Below are positions 7,458 through 17,719 of a DNA stretch of 53,006 nt, one piece after another (position 1 is the stretch's first letter; every line of letters begins with the position of its first letter). This stretch comes from an uncultured Bacilli bacterium (GTDB lineage: Bacteria; Bacillota_I; Bacilli_A; RF39; UBA660). The stretch lies in assembly GCA_944350385.1 (NCBI GenBank), contig CALVOV010000008.1:1-53006 (forward strand), written 5' to 3'. Below the pieces are notes generated by a model. It was not told the origin of the DNA. It searched no databases and saw nothing but the letters and a program-made list of their open reading frames with translations. Position numbers and translations under genes: made by a program.

Positions 7458-10064
7458 AAATAATCTTACAATTATTGGTTTACATAATTCTAATATTATA
7501 AATGATAAAATATTTATTCCTAAGACAAATAATGCTTGAGAAAGATTAATGATAACTAAACCAAATAATTTACCTACTGGAGTAAAGAATACTATTATTT
7601 GGACTATAAATAACGCTAATATTCCAATATTCAAATGTTTATTAGAGAATATTCCTCTTTCAAAGATCATTTCTTTTAGAGAACGACAATTATAAGCAAA
7701 GACAAATTCATTAATTACAATACTAAATAGTGCTAAAGTTTGAGCTATTTCTAATCCTTCTTTAGCAAATAGGAAATATACAAATAAACTTATTCCTGCC
7801 TCTAATATTACAGAAGATATTAGGAATGCTGCAAAAAATGGTGTAAAGATTGGTTTATTAATGCCATTTGGCTTTCTCTTCATATTGTTTTTAGATGATT
7901 TTTCAAAAGCTAAACAAATAGATGGAAGAGTATCTGCTACAAGATCAATATATAATACATGAATAGCTGATATAATATTACTTCCCATAAACATACCTAT
8001 TAAAATAATAGCTATTTCTGTAAAATTAGATGATAAATTATATAGAACATTTATAATAACATTATCATATATTCTTCTACCTTCTGATACTGCTGTTGTA
8101 ATAGTACTATAACTATCATCTAATAAAATAATATCAGCAACGTTTTTAGTAACATCAGTTCCAGATTTTCCCATTCCTACTCCAACATTTGCTAACTTCA
8201 TGGCAGGAGCATCATTTACTCCATCGCCTGTCATAGCTACTACTTTACCAAGTTTTTGTAAAGCTGTAACAATTTGAACTTTAGCTTCTGGACTAACTCT
8301 TGCAAATACTGAATATTTACTCACATACTCTACCCAATCCTCTTTACTTAAGTCAACTAATTCTGAGGCATTTATACCGTCTTCATCATTTTTACATATA
8401 CCTACTTCTTTACCAATAGATAGGGCTGTTTCCAAATTATCTCCAGTAATCATTATTGGTCTTATATGGGCTTCTTTACAATGTTCGATAGCTGCTTTTA
8501 CATCTTTTCTAGCAGGATCTTTAAAACCAGTCAAACCTACTAAAACTAAATCAGATTCTTCTTTAAAATAATCTTCTTCATTTTTTATTTCTTTATTAAT
8601 AATCTTAAAAGCAAATCCTAATACTTTTAGAGCTTCATATGATAAATTATGCTCCATTTCCTCATATTGTTTTTTTATTTCTCTAGTTATAGGCTTAATA
8701 TTTCCATCTATTAAAACAAATTTACATTTAGGAAGAATTGATTCTAAACTACCTTTAGTGTAAATAATTTTATCTCCATCTTGATAAATAGTACTCATCA
8801 TTTTTCTTTTAGAATCAAATGGTAATTCTAAAATACGATGTTTAGTTTTTAATAATTTTTCAACATTTATCTTTTGATTTTCTAAATATTGATTTAATGC
8901 TACTTCTACACTATCACCATGATATTTACCATTTTCATCTTTATTAGAGTTATTACAACATGCCATTATATCAATTAATGTTTTATATTCTTTGATCTCT
9001 TTCAAATTAATTATTTTACCATTAGTATATACTTTAATAATTTCCATCTTATTAGTAGTTAATGTACCTGTTTTATCTGTACAAATTACTTCTGTAGCAC
9101 CTAATGTTTCTATTGCTGCTAAATTACGAACAATTGATTTTTCTTTAGCCATTTGAGATACACCAATTGATAAAGTTGCTGTTATAGCAATAGGCAAACA
9201 CTCAGGTACACTTGCTACTATCATAGAAATACAAAGCATGATAACATTTAATAATGTATAATCCATAATTAAACCATAACATAATACGAATGCCACTAGA
9301 ATAGCTGCTACACCTGAAATGAAAGTACTAATCTTATTTACTTTCACTTGTAATGGAGTAATTGGCTCTTCTTTACTATCAATAGTTGCAGCTATTTTAC
9401 CCAATTCAGTATTCATACCTGTTTCAGTAACGATTGCCTCTATTTTTCCTGCTACTAAAATTGTACCAGAATATACCATATTATTTCTTTCTGCTATTAA
9501 AACTTTGCTCCTAACAGTATCTTCTGTTTTATCAACGCTCATACTTTCTCCAGTAAGAATAGATTCATCACACTTAGCAAAATAACTTTCTACAATTCTT
9601 GCATCTGCTGGTATTTTATCTCCTGCTTCTAATATTAAGTAATCTCCTCTTACTATGTCTTTAGAATCTATTTCAGTTATTGTATTATCTCTTTTTACTT
9701 TAGCTTTATCTGATGAATAATTTTTTAATTTTTCTAAAGCATTTTCAGCTTTAGACTCTTGCAAATAACCCATTAAACAATTAATAAGAGAGGTACCAAG
9801 AATAACTATTGGTTCTAAAAAATCCCCTGATGTAAATATAGCATATACTAATGACATTACACCCACTACTAATAATAAAATAATCATAATATTTTTAAAT
9901 TGACTAATAAATATTTCCCAATTACTTTTTCTATTCTTTTCAATTAAAATATTTTGACCAAATAATTTTAATCTTCTATCTGCTTCCTTATCAGATAATC
10001 CTTCTTTGCTAGTTTTATATTCTTTATATATTTCTTCTATTGTTTTTTGATATACCTCTTTCAT
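7446..10064 (-). CDS. P-type cation ATPase, Ca2+ (PII) type
   Basis: An 872-aa P-type ATPase. In order it has the actuator TGES (residues 171-174), PECLP in transmembrane helix 4 (287-291), the phosphorylation site DKTGTLT (Asp330) and the hinge TGDGVNDAPA, then six C-terminal helices with DLVADTLP. It lacks the N-terminal heavy-metal domain and CPC motif, and matches SERCA/PMCA-like Ca2+ exporters of Firmicutes. PECLP in place of the usual PEGLP is a small oddity. I start at the ATG at 10064, with AGGTGAT upstream; the longer frame would begin inside the -10 box. Confidence 0.88.
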   Translation of the reverse strand: MKEVYQKTIEEIYKEYKTSKEGLSDKEADRRLKLFGQNILIEKNRKSNWEIFISQFKNIMIILLLVVGVMSLVYAIFTSGDFLEPIVILGTSLINCLMGYLQESKAENALEKLKNYSSDKAKVKRDNTITEIDSKDIVRGDYLILEAGDKIPADARIVESYFAKCDESILTGESMSVDKTEDTVRSKVLIAERNNMVYSGTILVAGKIEAIVTETGMNTELGKIAATIDSKEEPITPLQVKVNKISTFISGVAAILVAFVLCYGLIMDYTLLNVIMLCISMIVASVPECLPIAITATLSIGVSQMAKEKSIVRNLAAIETLGATEVICTDKTGTLTTNKMEIIKVYTNGKIINLKEIKEYKTLIDIMACCNNSNKDENGKYHGDSVEVALNQYLENQKINVEKLLKTKHRILELPFDSKRKMMSTIYQDGDKIIYTKGSLESILPKCKFVLIDGNIKPITREIKKQYEEMEHNLSYEALKVLGFAFKIINKEIKNEEDYFKEESDLVLVGLTGFKDPARKDVKAAIEHCKEAHIRPIMITGDNLETALSIGKEVGICKNDEDGINASELVDLSKEDWVEYVSKYSVFARVSPEAKVQIVTALQKLGKVVAMTGDGVNDAPAMKLANVGVGMGKSGTDVTKNVADIILLDDSYSTITTAVSEGRRIYDNVIINVLYNLSSNFTEIAIILIGMFMGSNIISAIHVLYIDLVADTLPSICLAFEKSSKNNMKRKPNGINKPIFTPFFAAFLISSVILEAGISLFVYFLFAKEGLEIAQTLALFSIVINEFVFAYNCRSLKEMIFERGIFSNKHLNIGILALFIVQIIVFFTPVGKLFGLVIINLSQALFVLGINILSFIILELCKPIIVRLFKDN

Positions 10065-10088
10065 TCTATCACCTATCCTATATTTATT

Positions 10089-10094
10089 ATTATA
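10089..10094 (-). promoter_or_regulatory. -10 element of the P-type ATPase gene
   Basis: TATAAT on the minus strand 25 bases before the start codon. The -35 is weak. Confidence 0.4.
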
Positions 10095-10107
10095 ACCCAA
10101 TTTATAA

Positions 10108-10144
10108 ATAAAAAAAACACTACATATAATTTGTAGTGTTTTTT
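10108..10144 (-). terminator. Terminator downstream of the polysaccharide locus
   Basis: A 12-bp perfect stem (ACACTACA core, about 10113-10124 with 10132-10143) flanked by T on the minus strand. It lies about 260 bases past the TPP enzyme gene, so the transcript would carry a long 3' untranslated stretch. Confidence 0.75.
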
Positions 10145-10400
10145 ATTAAGATAGTCACAATTTTTTAAATTATATACATAAAATTATGATAGAAAAAATA
10201 CTTTAGTTCTATTTTCATATTTTCAAAAAAATTTAGTTGAAGAATTTCTTAATTATTAATATTTCCATTATTCTAACTATTTAGAAAAGCAAAATAAATT
10301 TTTTTGTTTTCCTTGAATTAATTTTAGGATAATAATAAATTGTAATTCTTCTACTATATGAAAGATTTCTTAAATGCTTTTTTTATTTTTGATCTTTAAT
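10145..10400. other. Non-coding AT-rich stretch
   Basis: About 255 bases between the TPP enzyme stop and the terminator. I see no ORF with an SD, no repeat and no RNA-gene motif. It may be decayed coding sequence at the edge of the polysaccharide locus. Confidence 0.5.
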
Positions 10401-12131
10401 TTAATTCTCTCTTATTATGTTTTTTATTTTTTTTACTTGTTTTAAACCTATAGTTTTTTTAATTATATCTTTTGTTATTTCTTTTCCGGATTTTTCCAAT
10501 GAAATAACTTTCTTTAAAGCTTCAGTTTCATCATCTGTATCTGTAAATACTTCAAAAATTACAGACTTATTAATCTTTTCAGATAAAAATGTTTGCTTTG
10601 CTCTTTCAAATTCTTCTTTATTCTTGGCTGTTATATATGTGAAACCTAAATTTTCAGCAAAATTTTTAACTAAATTTTCTGATTTATTTCCAAAGTGTCC
10701 GGCTGCTGCTATAAATGTATTAGTTTTATTATTAAATTGAGTTGTTCTATTTCCAAAATTTTTAAATTCTTGACCCATTCCATTATTTATTATCATTAGT
10801 CTTATATTATTTCCAAAATGCCTGTTTCCCAATGAGTTTAGATCGTAGAAAAATGCTAAATCACCAACAACTCCAAAATATAATTTATCTTTATTTACTA
10901 ATGATGCTCCCAAAAGGGTAGAAACACATCCATCTATTCCAAAACCTCCAGTATTTGAATATACATTTATACTATTATCAACAGCAAAAAAGTTCCATGA
11001 CCTTAAAGAATTCAAAATTCCTAAATGAAGAACAGATCCTTTAGGTAATTCTTTTGATAATGTTTTTGCAATCCATAAATTTGAATATGGTAAATCTGGA
11101 ATTTTATTTTCTAATCTGGTATAATTTTCTTTCCATTCTTTATAATATGACGTATTTTCTTTTTTACTTTTTTGCTTATTTAATTGTTCAAAAAATTCTT
11201 TTTCAGTCATTTCAAAAACGTATCTTAACTTTTTAAAACTATCACAAATTTTTCCATCTTCATTTACTCTCCATACTTCTTCTGGTTGAATATTTAAATA
11301 TGCACCTGATATATTTCCTAAATGAATTAGCAATGGAACTCTGCAACATTCTAAATGACAGTATTTTTGGTTTGTAACTAAACTAGTTGGAACAAAATAT
11401 TTTCCTTTATAATTACTAGTGTGATCTCCTAATACAATTCCATTATATTTTTCGCAAAAATGATCTATTTGATTTGTTAACTCCTCTGACATTTTTGTAT
11501 GATTTCCAATGAAAATTCCTACTTTAGATTTTGTTATACTAGGAATTTTCTCATTACGAGTTATTCTATCTATATATTTTACTGGCTTTATTTCTTTTTC
11601 TGTAAATTCACCAAACGAAGTTTCTACATTTAAGTGCACTGGTCCATTTCCATTATGTTTCAGTTCAAGCATTGCTTCATTTGCTCTGACTGTACAAGCC
11701 CATTCATCTTCTTCATCTTTTATAAGCGGTATATGAAAACTTTTTTTAACAATATCATTACTTATATTTGTTCTATCAGTTAGTTGTGGAAAATTATGGC
11801 CTATTCTCTCTATTGGCATAGTAGAAGTTATTGCTAGTATAGGTATTTTATTATAATAAGCTTCTGTTAATCCTGGAAAATAGTTTCTAGCAGCTGTTGC
11901 TCCAGTACAGCTCAATACGACTGGATCTCCACTTTCAACTGATAGTCCACAGGCTATATATGCTGCTGACCTTTCATCTACAGATGAATATATTTCAAAA
12001 AATGGATCATCTTGTATGGATGCCATAAATGATACATTAGTACCACCTGGACTTGCCACTACTTTTTTTATATTGTGGTGTTTTAATAATTCAATAACTA
12101 TTTGATTGTTTCTTTCTGTTGTTTTTAACAT
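10401..12131 (-). CDS. Thiamine-diphosphate-dependent enzyme, MenD/acetolactate-synthase-like
   Basis: A 576-aa protein with the three-domain ThDP fold. The N-terminal PYR domain has ASPGGTN and Glu53 in VDERSAAY, the position that activates the cofactor. The C-terminal PP domain has the GDLAFFYDL...NNG cofactor-binding motif at about residues 428-456. The DERSAA region is closest to MenD, but no other menaquinone gene is nearby, and the gene ends a polysaccharide locus. It may make a branched or acyl sugar precursor; this is inference. I start at the ATG at 12131 (GAAGGT SD); the longer frame begins with a GTG. Confidence 0.75.
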   Translation of the reverse strand: MLKTTERNNQIVIELLKHHNIKKVVASPGGTNVSFMASIQDDPFFEIYSSVDERSAAYIACGLSVESGDPVVLSCTGATAARNYFPGLTEAYYNKIPILAITSTMPIERIGHNFPQLTDRTNISNDIVKKSFHIPLIKDEEDEWACTVRANEAMLELKHNGNGPVHLNVETSFGEFTEKEIKPVKYIDRITRNEKIPSITKSKVGIFIGNHTKMSEELTNQIDHFCEKYNGIVLGDHTSNYKGKYFVPTSLVTNQKYCHLECCRVPLLIHLGNISGAYLNIQPEEVWRVNEDGKICDSFKKLRYVFEMTEKEFFEQLNKQKSKKENTSYYKEWKENYTRLENKIPDLPYSNLWIAKTLSKELPKGSVLHLGILNSLRSWNFFAVDNSINVYSNTGGFGIDGCVSTLLGASLVNKDKLYFGVVGDLAFFYDLNSLGNRHFGNNIRLMIINNGMGQEFKNFGNRTTQFNNKTNTFIAAAGHFGNKSENLVKNFAENLGFTYITAKNKEEFERAKQTFLSEKINKSVIFEVFTDTDDETEALKKVISLEKSGKEITKDIIKKTIGLKQVKKIKNIIREN

Positions 12132-12335
12132 ATTTTTACCTTCTTTCACTTTTTTAATTTAAGTATAAATTTTATAGATTTTTATTTATATCCAACAAAA
12201 ATAAATTTATTATAAACGTTTGCAATATTCAATATATTTATAAGAATATCATAAAGACAATCATTAAAAATGAATAAATAAATTTAAAATATATATATAA
12301 AATACTTTATAATGTATTCTTTTTCTTTTTACAAA

Positions 12336-13748
12336 CTACACTTTTTCTGATTTTATTTTTATAAAATTTAAAATTATATTTATTGAGTTTTTATTAATAT
12401 TAAATGCAAATATAATAGATATTATCAAAGAAAGTATATTAAGATATAAATTATTAATATAATATAATGGCCCAACAATAATTAATACTATTATAGTTTT
12501 TGTTATTAAAGATTTATTTATTTTAATTCTAAAATATTTTTTATTAATATCTATTACTCTATATATGCTCATTATAAAGAATGATACAAAAGTTGATATT
12601 ACAGCCGCATATAATCCTACAAATTTTATTAATGTTAAATGTACTATTATATTAATAATTGCTGAAATTACTGAAGTATTTGCTATTGCTTTAGTATTTT
12701 TCTTTGCAACATAAACTACACTTATTAATCCAACTACAACATTTAATAATGATGCAATTATTGATATGGGTACTAATCCATACCCATCACCAAATTTATC
12801 GTTTATCATAATTGGAAATATAAAAGGCATACAAGCTATCATACCTACTCCCATAGCAGTAAATAAATTTAATATTATATTAAACATTTTATTGAAGTAA
12901 TTTTCTACATCTCTATCATTTATAGCAATAGATATAGATTCTGTCCAACTCATATTAAAAATATTATAAAAAGCTATAAATACACTAGAAAATTTAAGTG
13001 ATGCAGCCAATATACCATTTTGATCTACTCCAAGAAATGTAGTTGCAATTACTCTATCGGAAGCATTAAATATCCACCATGATATGGCATTTGGTATCAG
13101 AGGTATAGAGTATTTCCATAGTTTTTTTATAATATCTTTTTTATACTCATTTACCTTTATATATTTATATAGTTTTACTGATATAAATATATATAGTGAT
13201 GCTATTAATTGGCCACTCATAGTTCCCAATAGCATACCATAAGCACCTAATTTGATAACTACTAAGAATAAAATATTAAAAATAATTGTAAATAAAGCAC
13301 TGATAAAACTGCATATTGCATATTTTTTATTATCACCTAATCCTCTAGCGATTTGTTGAAATAATGATAAAAAAATATAAGTAACAACATTTGTCGCTAA
13401 GAAGAATTTATAATTATTATTGATAAATGGAGATATTAAAGAAAAAATTATCAAATAAATTATACATTGGAAAATGACTGTAATTACACCACTAGAAATT
13501 ATTTTTTTCTTCGAATCTTCATTATTTCTTACTTCTATCAGTGCTCTAAATAAAGCTTGTTCTACTTGAAATGTTACTATTGGCAACAATAGTGATATTA
13601 ATGTATTAAGTAAATCTACAGTACCATATTCTTCTGTCGAAAGTATTCCTGTATATAAAGGTAAAAGAAAAAATGTAATTAATTGTGTACATATCTTTCC
13701 TATTGTAATAATAATTGTATTCTTTGCTAGACTTTTTTCACGACTCAT
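12336..13748 (-). CDS. Polysaccharide flippase, Wzx-like
   Basis: A 470-aa integral membrane protein with 12-14 predicted helices and the N-terminal pattern of the MOP/Wzx superfamily (KNTIIITIGKICTQLITFFLLPLYTG). It should move lipid-linked repeat units across the membrane for the locus around it. The length is normal. The SD is weak (GAAGAT). It is followed by 204 bases of AT-rich DNA before the TPP enzyme gene, so the latter may not be strictly co-transcribed. Confidence 0.88.
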   Translation of the reverse strand: MSREKSLAKNTIIITIGKICTQLITFFLLPLYTGILSTEEYGTVDLLNTLISLLLPIVTFQVEQALFRALIEVRNNEDSKKKIISSGVITVIFQCIIYLIIFSLISPFINNNYKFFLATNVVTYIFLSLFQQIARGLGDNKKYAICSFISALFTIIFNILFLVVIKLGAYGMLLGTMSGQLIASLYIFISVKLYKYIKVNEYKKDIIKKLWKYSIPLIPNAISWWIFNASDRVIATTFLGVDQNGILAASLKFSSVFIAFYNIFNMSWTESISIAINDRDVENYFNKMFNIILNLFTAMGVGMIACMPFIFPIMINDKFGDGYGLVPISIIASLLNVVVGLISVVYVAKKNTKAIANTSVISAIINIIVHLTLIKFVGLYAAVISTFVSFFIMSIYRVIDINKKYFRIKINKSLITKTIIVLIIVGPLYYINNLYLNILSLIISIIFAFNINKNSINIILNFIKIKSEKV

Positions 13749-13770
13749 TTATTATATCTTCTTTCTTTTT

Positions 13771-14841
13771 TTATTTTTCTATTGCATCGGCTAACCAATT
13801 AATTGATTTTTCTCTTTCTTTTTCTAATATTTTATTTACTTTATTATAATCTATATTTTCATCATAATTTCTTTTTTCAAATTCCTCTAATGTGTTAACT
13901 ATTCTATGAGATATTCCTAGTTTATTTAATAAATCTGTTACTCTAGAACCAGTTGTTCTATGAGGAACCACCCAGAATTTTTTATTAAAAATTATGGAAA
14001 ATACAGTTGCATGGAAAGAAGTAGTAACTATATAATCAGCGTTCTTTATTAAATTTACGAATTCTAGTGGACCACTAGTATAACATGTTTTTATTTCATT
14101 GTTGTATCCTGGATTTTTTCGTCCAAAGTGAATAATTCCTAATCCTGTTTCTTTTGATAGTTTATTTACAATTTTTAAGTAATTGTCATTTTCTTCAACT
14201 ACATAAGCTAAAATATATTTTTTGTTTTCTGATTTTATACTTTTTATTTCATTATTCCATTCTTTTTCAGTTAATAGCAAAGTTGGATCAAGAACAACTT
14301 CAATTTTCTTATAAGGTAATATTTTTTCTAATTCTAATTTTGCACTTTCTTCTCTAACTGATATTCTATCTAATTTTGAAATTTTATCTTTATATTCATT
14401 TTTATATTTTTCTATATTATTTATATTTCCTACACTTGCTGCATATGAAATTCTTTTAATATTATCATTTCCAAAATTTAAAGTATAAATGTCTGATAAT
14501 CCATTTGTTATTTCAGGATTCCATACTTGATCACTTCCTGTAATTAAAATTGACATATTATTAGTTTCTTCTAAACTTATTAAAGGTAAATTAGAAATAA
14601 CTTTTTCAAAATTGATATATCTTTTTTTGTTAACTTTGTAATTTCTAAAATCTCTGACTAAAGAAATAATAAATTTAATCACATTTTTTCTTAATGGTTT
14701 AAATAATTTATATTGATCATATATATATGGACTATAATAGTCAATTATAAAGCTTTTTGTTTTTAATTGTAATGCATATGATTGTAGAACTGCACCATAA
14801 TTATGTGCCCTGTGAAAAGTTAATATTCCTATTTTTTTCAT
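13771..14841 (-). CDS. Polysaccharide pyruvyl transferase family protein
   Basis: A 356-aa protein of the WcaK/CsaB family. The N-terminal HRAHNYGAVLQSYAL, the central GSDQVWNP and the C-terminal TSFHATVFSIIF are hallmark segments. The family adds pyruvate ketals from PEP to sugar residues, giving a negative charge. Its presence suggests a pyruvylated surface polymer, as used elsewhere to dock S-layer or surface proteins. It is in an operon between the flippase and a GT2 gene. Confidence 0.88.
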   Translation of the reverse strand: MKKIGILTFHRAHNYGAVLQSYALQLKTKSFIIDYYSPYIYDQYKLFKPLRKNVIKFIISLVRDFRNYKVNKKRYINFEKVISNLPLISLEETNNMSILITGSDQVWNPEITNGLSDIYTLNFGNDNIKRISYAASVGNINNIEKYKNEYKDKISKLDRISVREESAKLELEKILPYKKIEVVLDPTLLLTEKEWNNEIKSIKSENKKYILAYVVEENDNYLKIVNKLSKETGLGIIHFGRKNPGYNNEIKTCYTSGPLEFVNLIKNADYIVTTSFHATVFSIIFNKKFWVVPHRTTGSRVTDLLNKLGISHRIVNTLEEFEKRNYDENIDYNKVNKILEKEREKSINWLADAIEK

Positions 14842-14845
14842 TTTA

Positions 14846-15802
14846 TCACTTCCTATATCTTCCCATTATCTTTTTAGCCACTTTTTTTAAATAATAATAT
14901 ATGCTTAATCCACATTTACTATGATTTATATATAATTTTGTAAATAATTTATATCTTAAAGATTTACCATTATATTTTTCAATTTTTAATATTTCGAAGT
15001 ATAACTTGTATTTTTTTTCTTTTTCGTTCTCTAGTTCAATTTCAACAATCCTTGCTTTCAAATCATTAATAGTCGATTCATATTCGTATTTTGTTGTTTT
15101 ATTTATCAAATCAAGAGAATAAAAATAATTTTTACATTTTTGAAGATTGTTTTTATTATTTTGAGTTATACTATTATCATTACTCACATAATGGTAATAC
15201 GCCAAATCATTATATATAATTTTATCTATTTTTGCAGTTTTGATATATTCTATTAAAAAAATTGTATCTTCCATGCAATTTGTATTTTCATTAAACTTTA
15301 TATTTTTAGTTATTTCTTTATCAAATAAAAACCCCCATGATGTACCAAGTATAGTACCATTAAAAATATTATTTAAAAATTTTTTTCGATCATATTCTTC
15401 TTTTTTATATTTTTTTAATTTTTTTATTTTTTTATTTTCTATATAATGATACACACCATTTAATTGACATTTTTTTTCATTTTTTACTAATATTTCTATG
15501 ACATTACTATCGATATAATCGTCAGAATCACAAAAAAATATATATTTTCCTTTTGCTTGAGATATACCATTATTTCTTGCTACTGATGGTCCACCATTTG
15601 ATTGAAAAATAAATTTTATTCTATTATCTTTATTTTTTAACTTCTCGCATATTTTTCTTGATTCATCAGTCGATCCATCGTCAATTAATATAACTTCAAT
15701 ATTTTTATAAGTCTGATTTAAAATACTATTGACACAAGTTTTTAAGTACTTTTCGGAATTGTATATTGGGATTATTATACTTACTAAATAACTATCATTC
15801 AT
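14846..15802 (-). CDS. Glycosyltransferase family 2
   Basis: A 318-aa GT-A fold enzyme. VSIIIPIYN is near the N-terminus, DDGSTD marks nucleotide-sugar binding, and the DSDD metal site lies near residue 91. The C-terminal third is Lys-rich and divergent. It is cytoplasmic with no transmembrane helix. I start at the ATG at 15802; the longer frame begins with an ATG overlapping the GGTGAT SD. It overlaps the end of the GT32 gene by eight bases. Donor and acceptor are unknown. Confidence 0.87.
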   Translation of the reverse strand: MNDSYLVSIIIPIYNSEKYLKTCVNSILNQTYKNIEVILIDDGSTDESRKICEKLKNKDNRIKFIFQSNGGPSVARNNGISQAKGKYIFFCDSDDYIDSNVIEILVKNEKKCQLNGVYHYIENKKIKKLKKYKKEEYDRKKFLNNIFNGTILGTSWGFLFDKEITKNIKFNENTNCMEDTIFLIEYIKTAKIDKIIYNDLAYYHYVSNDNSITQNNKNNLQKCKNYFYSLDLINKTTKYEYESTINDLKARIVEIELENEKEKKYKLYFEILKIEKYNGKSLRYKLFTKLYINHSKCGLSIYYYLKKVAKKIMGRYRK

Positions 15803-16601
15803 TGCTATCACCATTTTTAATTTTTCGTTTAATTATTTTTTTTAGTTTTTTTCTATCACTGATAATTAAATAAGTAAACTTATAAATAAAGTATAAGTAC
15901 TTTCCAAATATTGGAATTATTAAAAATTTTCTTTTTAATGATTTCATTTTCTTATAACTATCATCTAACCAAGATTCACCATACCAGTGAATTGCAACAG
16001 TGTTTTCTGTTTTATGAATTTTTCCTGTTTCATAATCTAAAGGACAAAAAAATTCTTTTGGCAAAATAATAATAGAATTTTTGATAATTACTTTAGAAAA
16101 TTCATTATTTGCATCTAAATACTTTTTTATTATTTTTGTGTTTCTAACTGGACATGGAGTTAAGTCAAATTCTCCATTTTTCTTAAAAAAATGTATGTAT
16201 TCATAATCGTCCATGATTTTTTTTACTATCTCATTATATTTTTTTGCACCAAATCCTAATCCTGTATTTACATATTTTTGGTTTTCACATGAAAAAAAAG
16301 CATCATATTCTAATAAATTATCTATTTTATTCAATAGTTCTACATCTGTATCTAAATATATTCCTCCATAATTATAAATTATCCAAAGTCTAGCATAATC
16401 AGAAACAAAAGCCCACTTTTGGGATTCATATGCTTCTTTTACATAACTATTAATATTTACGTCGAAATTAGTTTCATTCCACTCTACAATTTTGTAGTCT
16501 GGACAAAGTTTTTTCCAGCTTTCTATGCATTTTTTTATTATTTCATTTTTTTCTTTTCCTCCGAACCAACAATAATGAATTGTTTTTGGTATTTTACTCA
16601 T
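15795..16601 (-). CDS. Glycosyltransferase family 32 (capsular type)
   Basis: A 268-aa protein starting IPKTIHYCWFGG, with YGGIYLDTDVELL carrying the DXD metal site at about residue 80, both diagnostic of GT32/Och1-like transferases found in capsule loci. A basic, aromatic C-terminus (about 220-268) may touch the membrane. A strong AAGGAGG site precedes the ATG. Sugar specificity is not predictable. Confidence 0.88.
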   Translation of the reverse strand: MSKIPKTIHYCWFGGKEKNEIIKKCIESWKKLCPDYKIVEWNETNFDVNINSYVKEAYESQKWAFVSDYARLWIIYNYGGIYLDTDVELLNKIDNLLEYDAFFSCENQKYVNTGLGFGAKKYNEIVKKIMDDYEYIHFFKKNGEFDLTPCPVRNTKIIKKYLDANNEFSKVIIKNSIIILPKEFFCPLDYETGKIHKTENTVAIHWYGESWLDDSYKKMKSLKRKFLIIPIFGKYLYFIYKFTYLIISDRKKLKKIIKRKIKNGDSNE

Positions 16602-16613
16602 AATAACCTCCTT

Positions 16614-17696
16614 TTACCATATCCACGAAAATGGTGCAACATTGCTTATACCTTCATATAATTGTACATAGCATGGTATAAACATCACCGCTATAAATAA
16701 TACATTTAAATACAGTCTATCTTTGTTATTAAAAAATTTAAAACAATATGGTATATAAATAATTGCAAAGATAATAAAATACCACGATAATCTATTAAAT
16801 AATGTATTACTTAAACTCATTAAGCAAAATAAAATTCCAATTAAATTTATTATAATATATACAAAATGTTCCTTTAAATTTATTTTATTTTTATTTTTCA
16901 TTACTACTAACATAAAGATTTCAAAGGCAATATATATAAATGTTATAATTATGTTTCTATTTTTTCCTTGACCGAAGCCAAAAGTTCCAATTCCTGTTTC
17001 ATCTAAATATAATTCATAATGTGGAAACATTTTTACAAAAAGTTGTGCAATGGGTCCTAAAATCATCATTAGCACAATTGATATAAATAGTATTTTATAA
17101 ATATTACTAATGGTTGGTTTTATATTTTTTACTGGCAACAAAAATAAAAATAACAATGCCGTAGGATGAATTGACGTTGCAATCAAATTTATAAATATAA
17201 ATTTTATATTTTTATTTTCCATCAGGTATTTAAACGAATTTATAGCAATTGCAACAGCCAAATATTGCCTCATACCATTAAAAGATGAAAAATAATGATA
17301 AAATAATATGAACAATATCGTACTAACTGAAACATCTATAGAATTATCATAAATAAATTTCATAAATAATATTAATAATAAAAAGCTAACTACAAATATA
17401 TAATTAACAGGTTCTATTCCTAACGTTATTCCTATCATTTTATTTAATATCACCCAACCAAGTGGAAAGAAATTTAATGCTTCTGATATAGAATAATCAC
17501 AAATTTGCTGAAAATATATAGTATATGAATATGTGTCAGTACCAACAGTTCTTCCTCTAAACCCCATTATTATAATCATCGGTATAAAAGCCATTATCAA
17601 AAATATTTTATCTGTTTTTTTACTTTTACTTTTTTTTAATGCATATATAATTGACAAAAAAATTACATAAAAAATTAATAATGTATATATAATCAT
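16614..17696 (-). CDS. EpsG-family polysaccharide polymerase (Wzy role)
   Basis: A 360-aa membrane protein with about ten helices and the EpsG-family motif RGRTVGTDTYSY near residue 50. In Wzx/Wzy-type loci this family acts as the repeat-unit polymerase. It is the only polymerase candidate in the locus. The SD is weak. It lies between the GT32 and a GT2 gene. Confidence 0.85.
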   Translation of the reverse strand: MIIYTLLIFYVIFLSIIYALKKSKSKKTDKIFLIMAFIPMIIIMGFRGRTVGTDTYSYTIYFQQICDYSISEALNFFPLGWVILNKMIGITLGIEPVNYIFVVSFLLLILFMKFIYDNSIDVSVSTILFILFYHYFSSFNGMRQYLAVAIAINSFKYLMENKNIKFIFINLIATSIHPTALLFLFLLPVKNIKPTISNIYKILFISIVLMMILGPIAQLFVKMFPHYELYLDETGIGTFGFGQGKNRNIIITFIYIAFEIFMLVVMKNKNKINLKEHFVYIIINLIGILFCLMSLSNTLFNRLSWYFIIFAIIYIPYCFKFFNNKDRLYLNVLFIAVMFIPCYVQLYEGISNVAPFSWIW

Positions 17697-17719
17697 TTTA
17701 TTATTTTCTCACTTTCTTA

